A stretch of DNA of 64,000 nt, taken from the NCBI GenBank assembly GCA_963766365.1, contig CAVXZK010000013.1, forward strand, positions 62,001 through 126,000, in the 5' to 3' direction. This DNA is from JALORV01 sp963766365. GTDB lineage: Bacteria > Pseudomonadota > Gammaproteobacteria > Burkholderiales > Burkholderiaceae_F. The notes below the pieces were generated by a model, which was not told the DNA's origin, did no database searches, and worked only from the letters and a program-made list of their open reading frames with translations. Shown piece after piece: positions 52,691 to 62,448 of the stretch; within the stretch, counting starts at the first letter, position 1; each line of letters opens with the position of its first letter. The translations under genes and the position numbers were made by a program.

Positions 52691-53014
52691 GCGGCATTGT
52701 CCTGATCCGGTGCCGCGGCCCCTGGGCGGCGTGATGCGGAACTCTGGGGCAACGATGCTGCGCGCTGATGACAGCAAAGGTTGAGGGTAACTACCCATGA
52801 GGGATTGCGCATCCCCAATATGCGATTGCGAAAGGCCGACTCACGATGCGGTCGCTGCAGCGCACTGCAATCGCGGTAGAAATTTCCTCCTTCGCCGAGC
52901 GAGCGCGCAATTTTGCGCACCGCAAGAGGCTGTCCGCAGTCGCCCGTTATGCTCGCGCGGGTTTCACGTCGGCCCGCGAACCGCCGAACGCTGCGAATGA
53001 AGAGGGAATCCCGC
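52691..53014. other. Gene-free stretch with two small palindromes
   Basis: 324 bp between divergent genes. GGGTAACTACCC lies at 52785-52796 and GCGCAATTTTGCGC at 52905-52918. Either could be an operator for the flavin oxidoreductase or for the opposite gene; nothing else noteworthy. Confidence 0.5.
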
Positions 53015-53986
53015 ATGTCCTTGCCGCCTTTGCTCCGCGACCACCTGCGCCTGCCGGTCATCGGTGCGCCGATGTTCATCGTCAGCGGACCCGAACTTGT
53101 ACTGGCGCAGTGCAAGGCGGGCATCGTCGGAAGTTTTCCAGCGTTGAATGCTAGGCCGGAAGCGATGCTCGAAACATGGCTCGAACGCATAAGCAAAGAA
53201 CTGCGCGACCACCAGGCGCAGCACGCGGGCGCGAAGGTCGCGCCCTACGCCGTCAACCAGATCGTGCATTCGAGCAACGTGCGGCTGCGGCACGACCTCG
53301 ACCTGTGCGTGAAGCACCGCGTGCCGATCATGATCACCAGCCTTCGCGCACCCGATGCCGTAGTGGAGGCCGCGCACAGTTACGGCGGCCTGGTGTTCCA
53401 CGACGTGACCACGATCGCGCACGCCAAGCGCGCATTGCAGGCGGGCGTCGACGGACTGATCCTCGTCTGCACCGGGGCCGGCGGTCACGCGGGGCGGCTC
53501 TCACCGTTTGCGCTGGTGCCCGAGGTGCGTGCGTTCTACGACGGCACGATCATTCTTTCCGGCAGCATCGCCAGCGGTGGCGCGATCCTCGCGGCGCAGG
53601 CACTGGGCGCGGACCTTGCCTACATCGGCACCCGCTTCATCGCCTGCGAGGAAGCCGACGCACCGGAGAACTACAAGCAGATGATCATCGCGAGCCGCGC
53701 CGAAGACATCGTCTACACCAGCCTCTTCACCGGCGTGCACGGCAATTACCTGAAGGGCAGCGTCGTCAAGGCCGGGCTCGACCCGGACAACCTGCCTGAG
53801 GGCGACAAGTCGAAGATGGACTTCGGTTCCGGCAGCGCCAAGGCCAAGGCGTGGAAAGACATCTGGGGCGCGGGCCAGGGCGTCGGGCAGATGAGCGACG
53901 CGCCGCCTGCCGGCGTGATCGTCGACCGCCTCGCGGCCGAGTACGCCGGCGCGCTGGCGGGCGTCAGCCGCGCCGGTTTCGCCTAA
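53015..53986 (+). CDS. NAD(P)H-dependent flavin oxidoreductase (nitronate monooxygenase-like)
   Basis: 323 residues from the ATG at 53015 (AGAGGGA upstream). A TIM-barrel FMN enzyme: LRLPVIGAPMFIVSGPEL at the start, ITSLRAPDAVVEAAHSYGG, LVCTGAGGHAGRLSPFALV (His base, about 155) and IILSGSIASGGAILAAQALG for FMN phosphate. It oxidises nitronates or reduces related substrates. The family is clear, the true substrate is not. Confidence 0.88.
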   Translation: MSLPPLLRDHLRLPVIGAPMFIVSGPELVLAQCKAGIVGSFPALNARPEAMLETWLERISKELRDHQAQHAGAKVAPYAVNQIVHSSNVRLRHDLDLCVKHRVPIMITSLRAPDAVVEAAHSYGGLVFHDVTTIAHAKRALQAGVDGLILVCTGAGGHAGRLSPFALVPEVRAFYDGTIILSGSIASGGAILAAQALGADLAYIGTRFIACEEADAPENYKQMIIASRAEDIVYTSLFTGVHGNYLKGSVVKAGLDPDNLPEGDKSKMDFGSGSAKAKAWKDIWGAGQGVGQMSDAPPAGVIVDRLAAEYAGALAGVSRAGFA

Positions 53987-55308
53987 GCGCGCGGCCGCGG
54001 AAAGCGCACGACGCGCCAGCGCCGGCGGCGCCATTCATCGCTGGCCAAGGCCGCATCAATGTTCGCCTGCGGGCTCGCCGCCAGGATCACCACGCCCTCA
54101 TAAGCCTCGATCCGCTGCAGCAGATCATTGATCGCGGCATTGGCGTAGCGGTCGTGCGAGTCGCGCACCTCGCTGCGCTTGCCGAATAGCGCATCCGCTT
54201 CGTCGAAGAAGAGTGCCGCGCCCTCGCGCTCCGCGCGCTCGAACAGCGTCGCAAGATTCTTCTCCGTTTCGCCGATGTACTTGCTGGCGACCGCGGCGAG
54301 ATCGATGCGATAGATCGGCAGCGACAACGACCGTGCCAGCACGTGGGCCGCCAGCGTCTTGCCGGTGCCGGCCGGTCCGTGGAACAACGCGGCGATGTCG
54401 CGCCCGGCCGAGACGCCGTTGCGCTCGCCCGCCAGGTCCAACGCTGCCACCAGTTCCTGCGCCGCGAACAGCAGATCCGGCACCTCCAGCGCGACGGCCG
54501 CGGCGTCCGGCAACGGCGCATCCCCCGTCATTGCTGCGAGCAACCGCTCGGCGGCGTCGACCACGGCGGCATCACCCTTTGACTTGCCGCCCGGCGCGGC
54601 TGGGTCGCTCAATGTCGCGGCCTGCTCCGCCAGCCAGTCGAAGATGCGGCTGCCCGCCGCGGCCTGCGAGCGATAGCGCGCCACATGGCTCGGCTCGCCC
54701 AGATGCTGGCGATGGACGCGATCGATCAGCTGCCACACGTTGCGCGCACCAAACGCCGCCAACAGTTCCGGCTCGTTGAGGAGGCCGAGCAACTGATGCA
54801 CTTCGTCGATGAGCCGGCGCGCGGCGCGCTGCACGATCTCGCCGCCATGTGCCGAGGCATTGGCCGCGAGTGCTCGCACCGCCGCGCGCACCGCGGTGTT
54901 TGCCGGCGTCCGCGGCGCCAGCAGGCCGCTCGCGCCCTGCTGGCGCGCGAACATCGAGACCGCCACCAGAAAGCGCAACCACAGCGACAGGAATTCGCGG
55001 TTCGGTTCGCCCGCGCTCGCGTCCCCGCCCGGCACGCCGAGCGCCCGTGCATAGAACGCGGCGCGGTCCTGCGCCAGCATCCGATCGCCCTGCCGCCATA
55101 TGCGATAGAGCGCACGCGATACCCGCCCCTGCCCCAGCGGCAGCAAGCCCTGGCGGAAAAGCTCGACGATTCGGTCCACTACCCGAAACGCGCCGGCCTG
55201 ATCGAGCAGCCAGAGGGAGTAGATCGCCCCCACCGCCCGCACGTGGTCAGCGACGATCCCGGTATCGGTACCAGACTCCAGCTCAGGCAGATCGACATCG
55301 ACGGTCAT
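53983..55308 (-). CDS. AAA ATPase, C-terminally truncated
   Basis: 441 residues. Residues 1-270 form a helical domain with no known match (ends near TGDAPLPDAAAVALEVPDLL). The AAA core follows: Walker A FHGPAGTGKTLAAHVLA (about 313), Walker B ALFFDEADALFGKRSEV and a sensor stretch GVVILAASPQANIDAALA. Instead of the usual lid of about 60 residues the protein ends at RWRVVRFPRPRA. The arginine-finger motif is replaced by RRRRWR. It looks like an ATPase of the phage-tail/contractile-injection type, but without structural genes. The lost lid suggests reduced function. Confidence 0.8.
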   Translation of the reverse strand: MTVDVDLPELESGTDTGIVADHVRAVGAIYSLWLLDQAGAFRVVDRIVELFRQGLLPLGQGRVSRALYRIWRQGDRMLAQDRAAFYARALGVPGGDASAGEPNREFLSLWLRFLVAVSMFARQQGASGLLAPRTPANTAVRAAVRALAANASAHGGEIVQRAARRLIDEVHQLLGLLNEPELLAAFGARNVWQLIDRVHRQHLGEPSHVARYRSQAAAGSRIFDWLAEQAATLSDPAAPGGKSKGDAAVVDAAERLLAAMTGDAPLPDAAAVALEVPDLLFAAQELVAALDLAGERNGVSAGRDIAALFHGPAGTGKTLAAHVLARSLSLPIYRIDLAAVASKYIGETEKNLATLFERAEREGAALFFDEADALFGKRSEVRDSHDRYANAAINDLLQRIEAYEGVVILAASPQANIDAALASDEWRRRRWRVVRFPRPRA

Positions 55309-55416
55309 AAGGCCTCCTTGCCCACGTATCGTGCGCGCTCAAGCCCGCGGCGTCACTCACCCCGCCAAGTGACGGCGCGGAAGCCTGACCTGTCGGCCAC
55401 ACCCCGTGGAGGACGT

Positions 55417-55932
55417 ATGCAACTGAAAGGCTCATGCCATTGCCGCGCCGTGCGCTTCACGCTGGAGTCCGAGTCGCCAGTGCCGTTCATGCATTGCCAT
55501 TGCTCGATCTGCCGCAAGACCGCGGGCTCGGGCGGCTTTGCGATCAACCTGGGCGGCGACGCCGCGAGCATGAAAGTCATCGGCAGCCAGAACGTCTCGC
55601 GCTTCCACGCGCTGCTCCGCGAGCCCGGCCAGCGCACCAGGCGCTCAACGGCGTGGCGCCATTTCTGCAAGAAGTGCGGCAGCCCGCTGTGGCTGTGGGA
55701 CCCGCGCTGGCCCGAGTTCATCCACCCGCACGCGTCGGCGATCGACACCCCGCTGCCTAAGCCGCCGGAAGTGGTTGAAGCCGCGCTCGCCTACGCCCCG
55801 GACTGGGTCGATGTGCCAAGCGGCACAGGGCACGTGCTCTGCGATCGCTGGCCCGGGGAATCGCTGCACAAGTGGCACCAGCGGCATGACCTGCTGTCGC
55901 CGAAGGCGGCGCGGCCGCGCGAACGGCAGTAA
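55417..55932 (+). CDS. GFA-family (CENP-V) zinc protein
   Basis: 171 residues, GGAGG five bases before the ATG. GSCHCRAVRF, HCHCSICRKTAGSGG and HFCKKCGSPLWLW provide the seven-Cys zinc sites typical of GFA proteins, once thought to activate formaldehyde with glutathione. The GFA part ends near residue 110; the remaining 60 residues are a Trp/His-rich extension (LCDRWPGESLHKWHQRHDLL). A piece of this extension is copied at 62281-62343. Its stop is only two bases from the end of the convergent glpU-like gene. Confidence 0.85.
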   Translation: MQLKGSCHCRAVRFTLESESPVPFMHCHCSICRKTAGSGGFAINLGGDAASMKVIGSQNVSRFHALLREPGQRTRRSTAWRHFCKKCGSPLWLWDPRWPEFIHPHASAIDTPLPKPPEVVEAALAYAPDWVDVPSGTGHVLCDRWPGESLHKWHQRHDLLSPKAARPRERQ

Positions 55933-55933
55933 C

Positions 55934-56239
55934 TCAGACCTTGCGGAACACCACCACCGCAAGGGCAGCCGACAGCAGCGTCGCGCCCCACAACGGCGCG
56001 GGAACCAGAGCGAGCCAGATCAGGTGGACGTAGGCGGCCAGCAGCAGCGAGATGAACAGCCGGTCGCCGCGCGTCGTGACGATGCCCAGCAGGCCGCGCC
56101 GCGGCGCCCCGCCGGGCGCGCGCCATTCCCACACCGCCATGCCGAGCAGCAGCAGCCCGATGACGATGAAGAACGCGGCCGTCTGCCACGTCCACGCCAT
56201 CCATCCGAGTCCGATCCCAGCGGAAGGCGCCGGCGTCAT
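55934..56239 (-). CDS. DUF2160 membrane protein of the glycerol importer (GlpU-like)
   Basis: 101 residues with three membrane helices: WQTAAFFIVIGLLLLGMAVW, DRLFISLLLAAYVHLIWLAL and LWGATLLSAALAVVVF. Such a small protein always accompanies GlpSTPQV-type glycerol importers. Last gene of the operon, 24 bp after the permease gene. Role unknown, perhaps assembly or gating. Confidence 0.83.
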   Translation of the reverse strand: MTPAPSAGIGLGWMAWTWQTAAFFIVIGLLLLGMAVWEWRAPGGAPRRGLLGIVTTRGDRLFISLLLAAYVHLIWLALVPAPLWGATLLSAALAVVVFRKV

Positions 56240-56263
56240 GTCCCGTTTCTCATCACATGCATC

Positions 56264-57064
<801 letters not shown>

Positions 57065-57101
57065 CGACGGCCCCCGGCGAACGCAGTAAGCGTGGGGGCT
57101 C

Positions 57102-57965
57102 TCACGATTCGTCCTTGGTCATGACCGTGTAGAAGATCCACGACAGCAGCAGGATGATCAGGAAGTAGATCAGCGACATCGCCGCCGCGGGCCCGAGGTC
57201 GAACTGGCCGAGCGCGATCTTGACCAGGTCGATCGACAACACCGTCGTCGAGTTGCCCGGCCCGCCGCCGGTAACGACGATCGCCTCCGTGTAGATCATG
57301 AAGCTGTCCATGAAACGCAGCAGAATGGCGATCGTCAGCACCCGCTTCATCTTCGGCAGCTGGATGAAGCGGAATACCGCCCAGCGCGATGCGCCGTCGA
57401 TTTTCGCGGCCTGGTAGTAGGCGTCCGGAATCGCGGACAGGCCCGCGTAGGCGAGCAGCACGACGAGCGAAGTCCAGTGCCAGACATCCATCGCGACCAG
57501 CGTGGCCCATGCGGCCAGCGGCTGGCGCGTGAAGTTGTAGTCGATCCCCATCGCATTCAACGTGTGCCCGAGCAGGCCGATATCGGGCAGCGCCAGGATG
57601 TTCCACATCGCGCCGACGACGTTCCAGGGGATCAAGAGCGGCATCGCCATCAGCACCAGGCACACTGACACCCACGGTCCCTTGCGCGGCATCGCCAGCG
57701 CGATCGCCACGCCGAGCGGCACCTCGATCGCCAGGACGATGGCCGTGAACAGCAATGACCGCTGCAGCGATTCATGAAAGCGCGACGAGCGCAGGATTTG
57801 CTCGAACCACTTGACGCCCTCGAAGAAGAACACGTTCTCCCCGAAGGTTTCCTGCACCGAGTAGTTGACCACCGTCATCAGCGGGATCACGGCGTTGAAC
57901 GCGACCAGCACGACGACTGGCGCGACCAGCCACCAGGCTTTTTGATTGACTGTCTTGGTGTTCAT
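57102..57965 (-). CDS. Glycerol ABC importer permease GlpP-like
   Basis: 287 residues, six helices. EAA-type loop YYQAAKIDGASRWAVFRFIQ (about 192) and N-terminal AWWLVAPVVVLVAFNAVIPL. MalF/UgpA-like. Its ATG overlaps the stop of the upstream ATPase gene (ATGA at 57965). Together with the GlpQ-like subunit it makes the channel. Confidence 0.9.
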   Translation of the reverse strand: MNTKTVNQKAWWLVAPVVVLVAFNAVIPLMTVVNYSVQETFGENVFFFEGVKWFEQILRSSRFHESLQRSLLFTAIVLAIEVPLGVAIALAMPRKGPWVSVCLVLMAMPLLIPWNVVGAMWNILALPDIGLLGHTLNAMGIDYNFTRQPLAAWATLVAMDVWHWTSLVVLLAYAGLSAIPDAYYQAAKIDGASRWAVFRFIQLPKMKRVLTIAILLRFMDSFMIYTEAIVVTGGGPGNSTTVLSIDLVKIALGQFDLGPAAAMSLIYFLIILLLSWIFYTVMTKDES

Positions 57966-59050
57966 CAGCCTGCGATCCAGCCGTCGACATACAACTGCGT
58001 GTACGCCGGATCGAACTTCAGAAATGCACGTCCGGACGGCAGCGCCGTTCCCTCAGCCACCAGCAGCTTGATGATCGTCGCCGTCGCCGGCGGCTGAGCA
58101 TCTGCCACCGTATCGACGATGCGGTAACGGCCGCAGTCGGCCACCTTGAGAATGCGCACGGCGATACCGTCTTCCGCGAACCGGACAAATTCCGGACGCA
58201 CGCCGATCTCGAGTCGCGCACCGTCCTGCGGCGCCTTCAGTGGCGCCGCGATCTCGACCGCGTCGCCCGCGAACCGAGCGACACCGTTCTCGAAGGTGGC
58301 CGGCAGCACGTTCATGCCGGGCGAGCCGATGAAGTGGCCGACGAAGGTATGGCGCGGCCGCTCGAAGAGCTCGACCGGCGTGCCGGACTGCACGACGGTG
58401 CCCTCGTTCATCACCAGCACCTGATCGGCGAACGTCAGCGCCTCGGTCTGGTCATGCGTCACGTAGATCATCGTCGGGCGCAGCCGCTGGTGCAGTTCCT
58501 TCAGCTTGCCGCGCAGCCGCCACTTCAGATGCGGGTCGATCACGGTCAGTGGCTCGTCGAACATGATCACGTTGACGTCATCGCGCACCAGTCCCCGTCC
58601 GAGCGAGATCTTCTGCTTGCCGTCGGCCGTCAGGCCGGCCGCGCGCTGCATCAGCATCGGCTCCAGATCTAGCAGCGCGGCAATCTCCCGCACGCGCTTG
58701 TCGACTTCGGCGGCAGGCACGCCACGGTTGCGCAACGGGAACGCCAGGTTGTCGAACACGCTCATCGTGTCGTACACGACCGGGAACTGAAACACCTGCG
58801 CGATGTTGCGCGCGTCCGGCGGTGCCGCGGTCACGTCGCGCTCACCGAAGAAGACCGCCCCTTCGGTCGGTCGCAGGAGGCCCGAGACGATGTTCAGCAG
58901 CGTGGTCTTGCCGCAGCCCGACGGGCCGAGAAGCGCGTTCGCGCTGCCTTCGGCCCATTCGACGTCGAGGCGCTTGACCGCCCAGTCGGCGTCAGCGGCC
59001 GGATGCTCGCGATAGCTGTGCCGCACATTCTTCAGACCGATGCGCGCCAT
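57965..59050 (-). CDS. Glycerol ABC importer ATPase GlpT-like
   Basis: 361 residues from the ATG of 59050 (GAGG five bases upstream). Walker A LLGPSGCGKTTLLNIVSG (about 38), Walker B VIMFDEPLTVIDPH and the regulatory C-domain. The LSGGQ signature is replaced by GLTADGKQKISLGRGL, as is usual for this subunit, so ATP turnover may be asymmetric with the GlpS-like partner. The gene overlaps glpP by 3 bp and follows glpS by 2 bp. Confidence 0.88.
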   Translation of the reverse strand: MARIGLKNVRHSYREHPAADADWAVKRLDVEWAEGSANALLGPSGCGKTTLLNIVSGLLRPTEGAVFFGERDVTAAPPDARNIAQVFQFPVVYDTMSVFDNLAFPLRNRGVPAAEVDKRVREIAALLDLEPMLMQRAAGLTADGKQKISLGRGLVRDDVNVIMFDEPLTVIDPHLKWRLRGKLKELHQRLRPTMIYVTHDQTEALTFADQVLVMNEGTVVQSGTPVELFERPRHTFVGHFIGSPGMNVLPATFENGVARFAGDAVEIAAPLKAPQDGARLEIGVRPEFVRFAEDGIAVRILKVADCGRYRIVDTVADAQPPATATIIKLLVAEGTALPSGRAFLKFDPAYTQLYVDGWIAG

Positions 59051-59052
59051 CG

Positions 59053-60198
59053 CTACCTCGGAGCCAAGACGTGGCCGCCCGCGCTGACACAGCGGCCGCG
59101 GGCATCGAAATACAGGCCGCGCGCGACGTCGAGCCGGAAGTCGGCCACCGCGCCGACGGCGAAGCGGTGCACGCCGTGCGACTGCGACACCCATCCGAGT
59201 CCGTGCAGATCGAAGTGCACCACGCTTTCCGAGCCGCTGATCTCGGCGACCGACACCCGCCCACTGACCCGCACGCCGTCGAGAATCGGGTCGACGTCCA
59301 CGCCCACCTGCGCGCCGGCGGGCGCACCCGCTTGTGCACCGGACTCCGCCGGCTGCACATGATGCGGCCGCAGCCCGAGCGTGTAGGCGCCGTCGGCCAG
59401 CGCCGTCAGTTCACCGCCGACGTTCCACCCTGCGACGTTGCTGATCTCGATCCGCGCGCCGCGCTTCACCACGGGCACCGTGTTGATCGGTGGATCGGAA
59501 AACACCTGCGCGGTCGTGAGATCGGCCGGTCGGCGATACACATCCTGTGTCGGGCCGAACTGCGTGATCGCGCCCTCGTGCAGCGTCGCCGTGTGGCCAC
59601 CAAGCAGCAGCGTCTCGGCAGGTTCCGTCGTCGCGTACACCACTGTGCAGTCACGATCGGCGAACAGCCGCGGCAGTTCATCCCGCAGGCCCTCGCGCAG
59701 CTTGTAATCGAGGTTGGCCAGCGGTTCATCCAGCAGTACCAGGTCGGCGTCCTTCACCAGCGCACGTGCCAGTGCCGTGCGTTGCTGCTGGCCGCCTGAA
59801 AGCTCGGCCGGTCGCCGGTCGAGCAAGGGGGAAAGCTGCAGCAATTCGGCGATGCGCCCGACGCGCTGTTTCACCTGCGCGCTGCTCACACCGGCAACCC
59901 GCAGCGGCGAGGCGATGTTGTCGAAGACCGTGAGGTGCCCGTAGTTGATGAACTGCTGGTAGACCATGGCCACCCGCCGATCTCGCACCGGCACGCCGGT
60001 CACGTTCTTGCCGTTGAACCAGATCTCGCCCGACGTGGGTTTGAGCAGGCCGGCCATCAGGCGCATCAGCGTCGTCTTGCCGGCGAGCGTCGTTCCCAAC
60101 AGGATGTTGAAGCCCTTGGGCGCGAGTTCGACGCTCGTGGCGTGGATGTGCGCCTGCCCTTCGACCCGCAGCACGACATCCTTCAGTGCGAGGCTCAT
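59053..60198 (-). CDS. Glycerol ABC importer ATPase GlpS-like
   Basis: 381 residues. Walker A LLGTTLAGKTTLMRLMAG (about 35), signature AELSGGQQQRTALARAL, Walker B LVLLDEPLANLDYKL. C-domain with TOBE/OB strands (about 245-380). Complete motif set, in contrast to the GlpT-like partner. A heterodimeric ATPase pair is the mark of this importer class. Confidence 0.9.
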   Translation of the reverse strand: MSLALKDVVLRVEGQAHIHATSVELAPKGFNILLGTTLAGKTTLMRLMAGLLKPTSGEIWFNGKNVTGVPVRDRRVAMVYQQFINYGHLTVFDNIASPLRVAGVSSAQVKQRVGRIAELLQLSPLLDRRPAELSGGQQQRTALARALVKDADLVLLDEPLANLDYKLREGLRDELPRLFADRDCTVVYATTEPAETLLLGGHTATLHEGAITQFGPTQDVYRRPADLTTAQVFSDPPINTVPVVKRGARIEISNVAGWNVGGELTALADGAYTLGLRPHHVQPAESGAQAGAPAGAQVGVDVDPILDGVRVSGRVSVAEISGSESVVHFDLHGLGWVSQSHGVHRFAVGAVADFRLDVARGLYFDARGRCVSAGGHVLAPR

Positions 60199-60276
60199 GT
60201 GCCGCAGATTATCCGGGCCAACCCTCCGCCCTCTGTCCCGCGCCTGGCGACAGAGGGCAAGGAGTTGTTCGACGCG

Positions 60277-60296
60277 AGCGGGAGGCAGCTCCCGCT
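60277..60296 (-). other. Intercistronic stem-loop behind glpV
   Basis: AGCGGGAG (60277-60284) pairs with CTCCCGCT (60289-60296) over a 4-base loop; it overlaps the glpV stop. In the minus-strand transcript there is no T-run, so it is likely an mRNA-stabilising or attenuating hairpin between glpV and glpS, giving more binding protein than transporter. On the plus strand it has a T6 tail but no plus gene precedes it. Confidence 0.65.
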
Positions 60297-62043
60297 ATTT
60301 TTTCACCGTCCAGCGCTTGATCAGCTCGTCGTAGTCGACGGTGACGCCTTTCGGCTTCTCATTGGCCAGCAAGGCCTTCGGACCATTGGGCTTGCCGAGC
60401 CAGTCCTTCGGGTCCTTCTTCGGATTGAGGCGCGGGCCGCAGCCGCCGTAGGTCTTGGCCTTCTCGTCGGCTGCCTGCATGCGCGCCATCACGTCGTCCA
60501 TCTCGCCGGCCAGTCGGTCCATCGCCTGCTGCGGCGTGAACGAGCCGGAATTGACGTCTCCGATGTTCTGCCACCACAGCTGCGCAAGCTTCGGATAGTC
60601 GGGCACGTTGACGCCGGTCGGCGTCCACATCACGCGGTCCGGCGAGCGGTAGAACTCGACCAGGCCACCCAGCTTGGGCGAGCGCTCGGTGAACGACTGG
60701 TGCCGCACCGAGCTGTCGCGGATGAACGTCAATCCGACATGGCTCTTCTTCACGTCCACCGTCTTCGACACCACGAACTGCGCGTACAGCCACGCCGCCT
60801 TGCGACGGTCGACCGGGGTGGACCTGAACAGCGTCCACGAGCCGGCGTCCTGGTAGCCGAGCTTCATGCCCTCCTCCCAGTACGGGCCCTTGGGCGACGG
60901 GGCCATCCGCCATTGCGGCATGCCTTTGTCGTCAACCGTGTTGTTGCCGTCCTTCTTGGGCTTGACCATCTCGGATGTGAAGGCCGTGTACCAGAAGATC
61001 TGCTGTGCCACGTTGCCCTGTGAAAGGGCAGGCAGCGACTGGTAGAAGTCATAGTCGGCCGCGCCCGGCGGCGCGTACTTGCGCAGCCATTCATCCCACT
61101 TGCGGATCGCGTACACCGACGCCGGGCCGTTGGTCTCACCGCCGCGCGTGATCGACGCGCCGGCCGGATTGCACGAACCCGCTTCCATGCGGATGCCCCA
61201 CTCGTCGATCGGGCGGCCATTGGGCAGGCCCTTGGATCCGGAGCCTGCCATCGACAGCCAGGCGTCGGTCATGCGCCAGCCCAGGTCCGGCGCGCGCTTG
61301 CCGTAGTCCATGTGGCCGTAGATGCGCTTGCCGTCGATCTGCTTCACCTGCACGCTGAAGAACTCGGCGATGTCTTCATACGCCGACCAGTTGACCGGTA
61401 CGCCGAGCTCGTAGCCGTACTTGTCCCTGAACGCTTTGCGCAAATCGGGCCGCTTGAACCAGTCGTAACGGAACCAGTACAGGTTCGCGAACTGCTGGTC
61501 GGGCAACTGCCAGACCTTGCCGTCAGGACCGGTCGTGAACGAAATGCCGATGAAGTCCTTCACGTCCAGCGTCGGCAGCGTGACGCCCTTGCCCTCGCCC
61601 GCCATCCAGTCGGTGAGGTTGACGGCCGACTGTAGCCGCGAGTGCGTGCCGATCAGGTCCGAGTCGTTGATGTAGGCGTCGTAGAGGTTGCGGTTGGTCT
61701 GCATCTGCGTCTGCACCGCCTGCACGACCTCGCCTTCACCGAGCAGCTGATGGTTGACCTTGATGCCGGTGATTTCCTCGAACGCCTTGGCCAGGGTCTT
61801 GGATTCATACTCGTGCGTCGGGATGGTCTCCGACAACACGTTGATTTCCATGCCCTTGAACGGCTTGGCCGCATTGATGAACCACTCCATCTCCTTGAGC
61901 TGCTGTTCTTTGGTAAGAGTCGACGGCTGGAATTCCTTGTCGACCCATCGCCTGGCGGCATCCATGTCAGCGTGCGCCGTCGACGCGACTGACAAGGCCA
62001 TCGCCGTTGCCGCAAAGAAAAGTGACAGTCGGTGTCTCCGCAT
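60295..62043 (-). CDS. Glycerol-type ABC substrate-binding protein GlpV-like
   Basis: 582 residues from the ATG of 62043 (AAGGAG five bases upstream). Signal peptide RRHRLSLFFAATAMALSVAS. The two-lobe fold is large, as for GlpV (GMEINVLSETIPTHEYESKT, FIGISFTTGPDGKVWQLPDQ, QQIFWYTAFTSEMVKPKKDG, GPRLNPKKDPKDWLGKPNGP). The first gene of the operon glpV-S-T-P-Q-U. Glycerol as substrate is inferred from the family; glpD, glpK and glpR are outside the window. Confidence 0.88.
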   Translation of the reverse strand: MRRHRLSLFFAATAMALSVASTAHADMDAARRWVDKEFQPSTLTKEQQLKEMEWFINAAKPFKGMEINVLSETIPTHEYESKTLAKAFEEITGIKVNHQLLGEGEVVQAVQTQMQTNRNLYDAYINDSDLIGTHSRLQSAVNLTDWMAGEGKGVTLPTLDVKDFIGISFTTGPDGKVWQLPDQQFANLYWFRYDWFKRPDLRKAFRDKYGYELGVPVNWSAYEDIAEFFSVQVKQIDGKRIYGHMDYGKRAPDLGWRMTDAWLSMAGSGSKGLPNGRPIDEWGIRMEAGSCNPAGASITRGGETNGPASVYAIRKWDEWLRKYAPPGAADYDFYQSLPALSQGNVAQQIFWYTAFTSEMVKPKKDGNNTVDDKGMPQWRMAPSPKGPYWEEGMKLGYQDAGSWTLFRSTPVDRRKAAWLYAQFVVSKTVDVKKSHVGLTFIRDSSVRHQSFTERSPKLGGLVEFYRSPDRVMWTPTGVNVPDYPKLAQLWWQNIGDVNSGSFTPQQAMDRLAGEMDDVMARMQAADEKAKTYGGCGPRLNPKKDPKDWLGKPNGPKALLANEKPKGVTVDYDELIKRWTVKK

Positions 62044-62097
62044 TTGCTTCTCCTTCGCTTTCTTCTTGTAGGTCGTCTTCTTATCGGGCTGGTTGGG

Positions 62098-62112
62098 TGT
62101 CGCAGTGCGACA
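62098..62112. promoter_or_regulatory. Palindrome in the glpV leader
   Basis: TGTCGCAGTGCGACA: 7-bp arms around one base. It lies about 26-40 bp behind the predicted transcript start, where a repressor would act as roadblock. The binding protein is unknown. Confidence 0.6.
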
Positions 62113-62144
62113 TACCGAACCGGACCAAGCCCGCCGAGCGAGCG

Positions 62145-62174
62145 ATCCTAGGAGCGAACCAAAACGAAAGTCAA
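62145..62174 (-). promoter_or_regulatory. Sigma-70-type promoter of the glp operon
   Basis: Minus strand TTGACT (62174-62169), 18 bp spacer, TAGGAT (62150-62145). Start expected near 62138, leaving a 95-nt leader to the glpV ATG. Confidence 0.6.
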
Positions 62175-62240
62175 TCGCCGGATCCCCCGCGAACTGCGCC
62201 GTAGCGGCTTTGCGGATCGTTTCGCGGACCGCGCCTGAAC

Positions 62241-62343
62241 GCCGCGCCTTCGCGCTCCGCGCGCTCGAACAGCGCCGCATGGCCCGGCGAATCGCTGCGT
62301 GAGTGGCCCCAGCGGCATGGCGTGCTGTCGCCGAAGGCAGCGC
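62241..62343. repeat. Scrap copies of the AAA and GFA genes
   Basis: 62241-62279 equals 54215-54253 (in the AAA gene) at 37 of 39 bases. Immediately behind, 62281-62343 equals the end of the GFA gene (about 55851-55913) at 55 of 63. The two source pieces are about 1.6 kb apart in the genes but are joined here. No open frame results. Confidence 0.8.
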
Positions 62344-62448
62344 GCAGGCGAACCTGAAACAGCATGATTCGAATGATGCTTCAGTGGCCGTTCCGATGTG
62401 GCGGAGGCGAGGTACGCTTGATCAGTTCGATCAACACCCAGGAACCAG

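Larger units (their letters stand above)
62044..62448. other. Non-coding region between glpV and the hydrolase
   Basis: 405 bp. It holds the glp leader palindrome and promoter, the AAA/GFA scraps and, nearest the hydrolase, TTGATCAGTTCGATCAA (62418-62434) and an imperfect palindrome AGCATGATTCGAATGATGCT (62361-62380). Confidence 0.6.

Noticed and set aside
53983..55308. Contractile injection system or phage tail locus suggested by the AAA ATPase
   Set aside because: No sheath, tube, baseplate or spike gene is present around it.
60277..60302. Plus-strand intrinsic terminator (stem followed by six T)
   Set aside because: No plus-strand gene lies upstream of it for several kilobases; the hairpin makes more sense as an intercistronic element of the minus-strand glp transcript.
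62418..62434. TTGATCAGTTCGATCAA as a fourth FNR-type site
   Set aside because: The inner spacing is too long (TTGAT-N7-ATCAA instead of N4). It is a palindrome of interest but not an FNR box.
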